Source: Hetaerina americana (taxonomy: Eukaryota; Arthropoda; Insecta; Odonata; Calopterygidae). Taken from it: 64,000 nt of DNA. The notes below the pieces were generated by a model. The model did no database searches. It was not told where the DNA came from and saw only the letters and a program-made list of their open reading frames with translations. Within the stretch, counting starts at the first letter, position 1; each line of letters starts with the position of its first letter. Shown piece after piece: positions 61,181 to 64,000 of this stretch. The position numbers and the translations under genes are program-made. The stretch spans positions 43,265,027 through 43,329,026 of the forward strand of contig JAKTNV010000010.1 of NCBI GenBank assembly GCA_022747635.1, read 5' to 3'.

Positions 61181-61304
61181 CACTTAATAATCTTAAACAT
61201 AGAAACACTTAGACCTAATGCACAAACACTTAATAATCTTAAACATAGAAACAATTAACCCTAATGCACAAACACTTAATAATCTTAAACATAGAAACAC
61301 TTAT
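61181..61304. repeat. 46-bp tandem repeat, 2.7 copies
   Basis: Units starting CACTTAATAATCTTAAACAT at 61181, 61227 and 61273, period 46, nearly identical. Confidence 0.93.
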
Positions 61305-61798
61305 TTCGGCGTGAGGGCTTGGGAAGCTTGCACTCTTAGAGCCCGGCGACGTCGATATAGAAATCGTCTGGCCTTGTTATGTCTTTTCCGTCCTTTAGGG
61401 CCAACCTTAGCCTCTACAAGCGTAGAGGGGAGTCTACACTGTAGGGGAGCACAATGAGGAGAGACTGGGGAACTAAACGAGTTCTCGATTGAGTTCGGTC
61501 TGCATCCCTTTGAGGAGAGTCCATGCGAGGTGGATGCCCAGGATTCCTCAAATTCCCGCATGGTTGCATCCCACCAGCAACGGAACCGGCGCTCTTCGTA
61601 CTGGTTCACCAATCCCACAACCTCTGGCTGGTTGAGATGTCCTGCGGGGGCGAGAGATGGCCTTTCCTCCGGGGGTCCTCCTTCGGGGGAAAGCCGCCAA
61701 TCTTCCAATGGATCGTCCCGGTCCTCCTCACCAGACTCTCGGGTGTTGCCATGCAAACTCTCCCCTCATGAGGCTCCATCGCCTCGGACGGAACTTCA
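61301..61798 (-). pseudogene. Sequence downstream of protease, unassigned
   Basis: On the complement, an open frame of 151 codons (61756-61301) follows the protease ORF in another frame. A segment GHLNQPEVVGLVNQYEERR loosely resembles the linker that precedes RT in gypsy Pol, and the C-terminus is Arg-rich. No RT motif follows, so the polyprotein is truncated here. Confidence 0.4.
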
Positions 61799-62200
61799 CT
61801 AACATTGACTCGCGACAAGTCTTTTCATCGCGGAAGGGTCTGGCCAGAAGTTTTCGTCCTCAGCGTCTACCCAGTTACTGAGGGGTGCCTGAACTTCCTC
61901 CCGGAATGGCACTACCTCGACTATATAGCCCTTTTTTAACTTTTGTTTGCTGCTACGAATGTTACAAAGTAATATGGGGACGGTGCCTTCAGGTGACACC
62001 GAAGCAATACTCGGCAGAATAAATAAATCTCTCTCGCTTTCCACGACTCGCACCTCTTCGCCTTCAGCCATCTGACTCTTTACCTTCGACAACACAACGG
62101 ATAACGGCGGTACTCTAATAGATTCCTCTAATATAATTTTGCTCGATCGACCAATCCCATTACTAGCGCCGGTCTGAATTTCGCGAACTTTTCCATCGCA

Positions 62201-62437
62201 CAAGGGGGCAACCAATCTATCCTCTGTTACTGGCGGAAAAACACAATCATCACCCGACTCCTTTATCCCAACCCGGGAGCCGGTGGAAACCTCAAAGACA
62301 TCGCCAATAACTTCGTCGCACCGGGGGACAACAAATCGATCCTCTGTTACTGGCGGAAAACCACAATCATCACCCAACTCCTTTATCCCAAACCGGGAGT
62401 CGGTGGAAACCTCAAAGACATCGCCAATAACTTCGTC
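62201..62437 (-). repeat. 120-bp in-frame tandem duplication within Pol ORF
   Basis: Two copies with a period of exactly 120 bases (CCTCTGTTACTGGCGG at 62221 and 62341), giving a 40-residue repeat in the linker after the protease. Confidence 0.92.
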
Positions 62438-63216
62438 CCTAGCGGTGCGGCCTGATTGCGACGCGGGTGGCACCCTCTCCATGAATCTTTCGGCCTTCGC
62501 CACCTCTGCTAATTTCTCTGAATCCTTATTTAGAGATCCGTTATCCTTATTCCCATCGTCCTTCGCTGTCGATTCCTCCATCCTTACTTGAAAACAACTT
62601 CCCTCCATACTATTATTTATTCGCGAGTTACATTTCATTATCTCTGCCGGAAGAGCACTTTGGTTTTTAGTGTCGCTTATCGTTTTTTCCTCAAGGAATG
62701 CTAAATCATACGTGGCCATTTGCGAATCATTGCCATTAATTATACTAGAAATGAAAGAATCAAACGCCTTGACCTCTTCCGAAACTCCAATTTCATGGGC
62801 ACCTCTGGGCTCGTTTATCTGTGATGTTACGGTATTAGATTTTAGGTCCGTCTCGTGTCTCTCACCCATTCTTATTTTTCGTTTATTGAACGATATACTT
62901 TTCCCGTAACGAACCATAAAATCAGGGCCTAGAAGACCGTCATAGCTCGTTTCCCCCAAATCCACTACTAAGACGTCATGGGGATATAATTTATCTTCGA
63001 TCAAAAATGGCACGCAACTCTGTCCAATGATTGGTAAGGGATGACCTGACGCGCTTCGCACTCGAGAATTGTAATCAGAAATCTTTAATTGGCCAAAAGG
63101 AAATTTTTTATTGTTAATGATGGTAACGGCTGCTCCCGTGTCCACTAGAAAATTGTAATCTTTCCCTAAAATTTTGACGATTATTGTCCAACCCGCTTCT
63201 GGAGTGACCGCTAGAA

Positions 63217-63686
63217 TTAAATCTGTCCCGACCTCCCGGTCGGGAGATCGGCGTTTCCCGCCGCGAAGGGATTTTCGCGCCTCGGGCAGCGTTTGGGAAG
63301 ATGGCCAGTCTTTTGACAGATGCCGCATATCACGAGCGGGCAATCTGTAGAGAAATGATTTTCATTACCACAATTAAAACACAAAGACGGCCTCGTTCCC
63401 CTCTCACTCTGTCTACACGCTCGAGCAATGTGACCGGTTTTACCGCAGCGAAAGCAAACGCGTGCGCCGTGATTATCCTTTGTTGCCCTTCCTTGCACCG
63501 GGGGAACCGATCTTACTTGGGAACCCCTCCCGACAGCCTCTGCGGAGTTAATTGGTTCCCCAGGAAACTGCCAACCTGCAACATTTGGCGGATTCGCGTG
63601 CATCCCTGACCAAGGCGTTATATTTGGAGACGGCGGCCACCTAGGGGGTGATTGACACAACCACGCATGAGACTGTTGTGGTGAGT
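63217..63686 (-). pseudogene. Gag C-terminus with three CCHC zinc knuckles
   Basis: The frame is open from the edge of the inverted repeat arm (about 63686) to a TAA near 63217 on the complement; the first Met is at 63660. A Pro-rich stretch is followed by three C-x2-C-x4-H-x4-C knuckles: CFRCGKTGHIARAC, CFNCGNENHFSTDC and CGICQKTGHLPKRC. These bind RNA in packaging. The N-terminal Gag part is absent on this strand; a plausible partner is the gag head at 59625 on the + strand, in opposite orientation. Confidence 0.88.
63227..63260 (-). promoter_or_regulatory. -1 ribosomal frameshift signal (gag/pol)
   Basis: On the complement, the heptamer GGGAAAC (63260-63254) sits in the gag frame as G-GGA-AAC. 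After a 7-base spacer comes a perfect 8-bp stem, TCCCGACC/GGTCGGGA, with a GGGA tetraloop (63246-63227). Slipping back one base enters exactly the protease frame, and the gag stop lies just beyond. Confidence 0.85.
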
Positions 63687-64000
63687 TATCCCTGCTCCCG
63701 GTCTCCTAAAAAAAGGCGACCCAGAGAGCGGAGCGAATGAATACACCAGGCTTGGCATAACGGGCGCCTGAGGAAGGGATGTTTTACCCCTTTACAAGGT
63801 GGCTCACGTTAAAATAGCGCGGCACTCTGGAAGGATTGCCCTGCTAGTCATTTTACTCATGCAACAAAGGAGTCAGAAAATTACGATTTTTGAGGCGCAC
63901 CCCTTTTCCGGCCCCATCAGTAGATGGCGATCAAAATATTTAATTGACCACAGATTCACTTTACCTGGCGGTGAGTGATTTCAAAATGCAATTTGTAAAA
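63687..64000 (-). repeat. Right arm of long perfect inverted repeat (cut by window edge)
   Basis: Reverse complement of 60381-60694 with no mismatch. It borders the zinc-knuckle frame directly; an in-frame TAG lies just inside the arm, so it is not Gag coding. Confidence 0.95.

Larger units (their letters stand above)
61799..63260 (-). pseudogene. Pol protease domain plus long linker (RT missing)
   Basis: The ORF runs from 63343 to 61799 on the complement (514 codons); the true Pol reading probably begins at the frameshift site near 63257. Counted from 63343, the aspartic protease has LVDTGAAVTII with catalytic Asp at residue 68 and the YDGLLGPDFM motif near 134-143. After about residue 155 comes some 360 residues of low-similarity linker, including a 40-residue direct repeat (EVIGDVFEVST...GDDC.FPPVTEDR). 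No RT, RNase H or integrase is present. Orientation is opposite to the LTR and gag head. Confidence 0.85.

Overview
The window looks like part of a large, intron-rich, AT-rich arthropod genome, most likely an insect. Introns are kilobases long with consensus splice sites, the three recognisable genes are split into short exons, and the space between them is filled with mariner elements, several tRNA-derived SINE families, decayed LINEs, an LTR retrotransposon and long TA/CA microsatellites. I cannot name the species from sequence alone. No bacterial operon, CRISPR array or rRNA is present.

Left part (1-28.3 kb): an acidic Ala/Pro/Glu-rich protein gene runs on the + strand (exons between 7925 and 15271, all phase 0, first coding exon not identified). 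It converges tail to tail with a complete four-exon D-aminoacyl-tRNA deacylase gene (dtd) on the - strand (28343 down to 17512). The 6.7-kb third intron of dtd starts with a GC donor and holds a SINE, a dead mariner, a LINE RT remnant, a second SINE and a long TA/CA microsatellite.

Middle (28.9-57.6 kb): 585 bp from the dtd start codon, in divergent orientation, lies a signal-peptide exon that fits the start of a nidogen-type (NIDO domain) secreted protein. No later exon of it was found. The rest is long non-coding sequence with mobile-element copies: a mariner N-terminus, a 5'-truncated LINE with a 283-codon RT-tail ORF, SINEs with readable target-site duplications, a perfect 37-bp hairpin, microsatellites and two LINE C-terminal relics.

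Right end (57.6-64 kb): a mosaic. A 558-bp mariner-derived element retains only a helix-turn-helix domain. A 186-bp foldback follows, ending 12 bp before a 921-bp LTR with a TATA box, a triplicated 157-bp unit and an AATAAA signal. Next come a primer-binding site and a gag N-terminus that breaks off into LTR-derived sequence. Beyond it, two perfect 314-bp inverted repeats (the right one cut by the window edge) enclose an oppositely oriented gag zinc-knuckle/protease segment with a textbook -1 frameshift signal. This rearranged retrotransposon is the most unusual part of the window. I see no evidence for a wholly new biological system; the strongest leads are the inverted-repeat mosaic, the frameshift signal and the LTR repeat structure.
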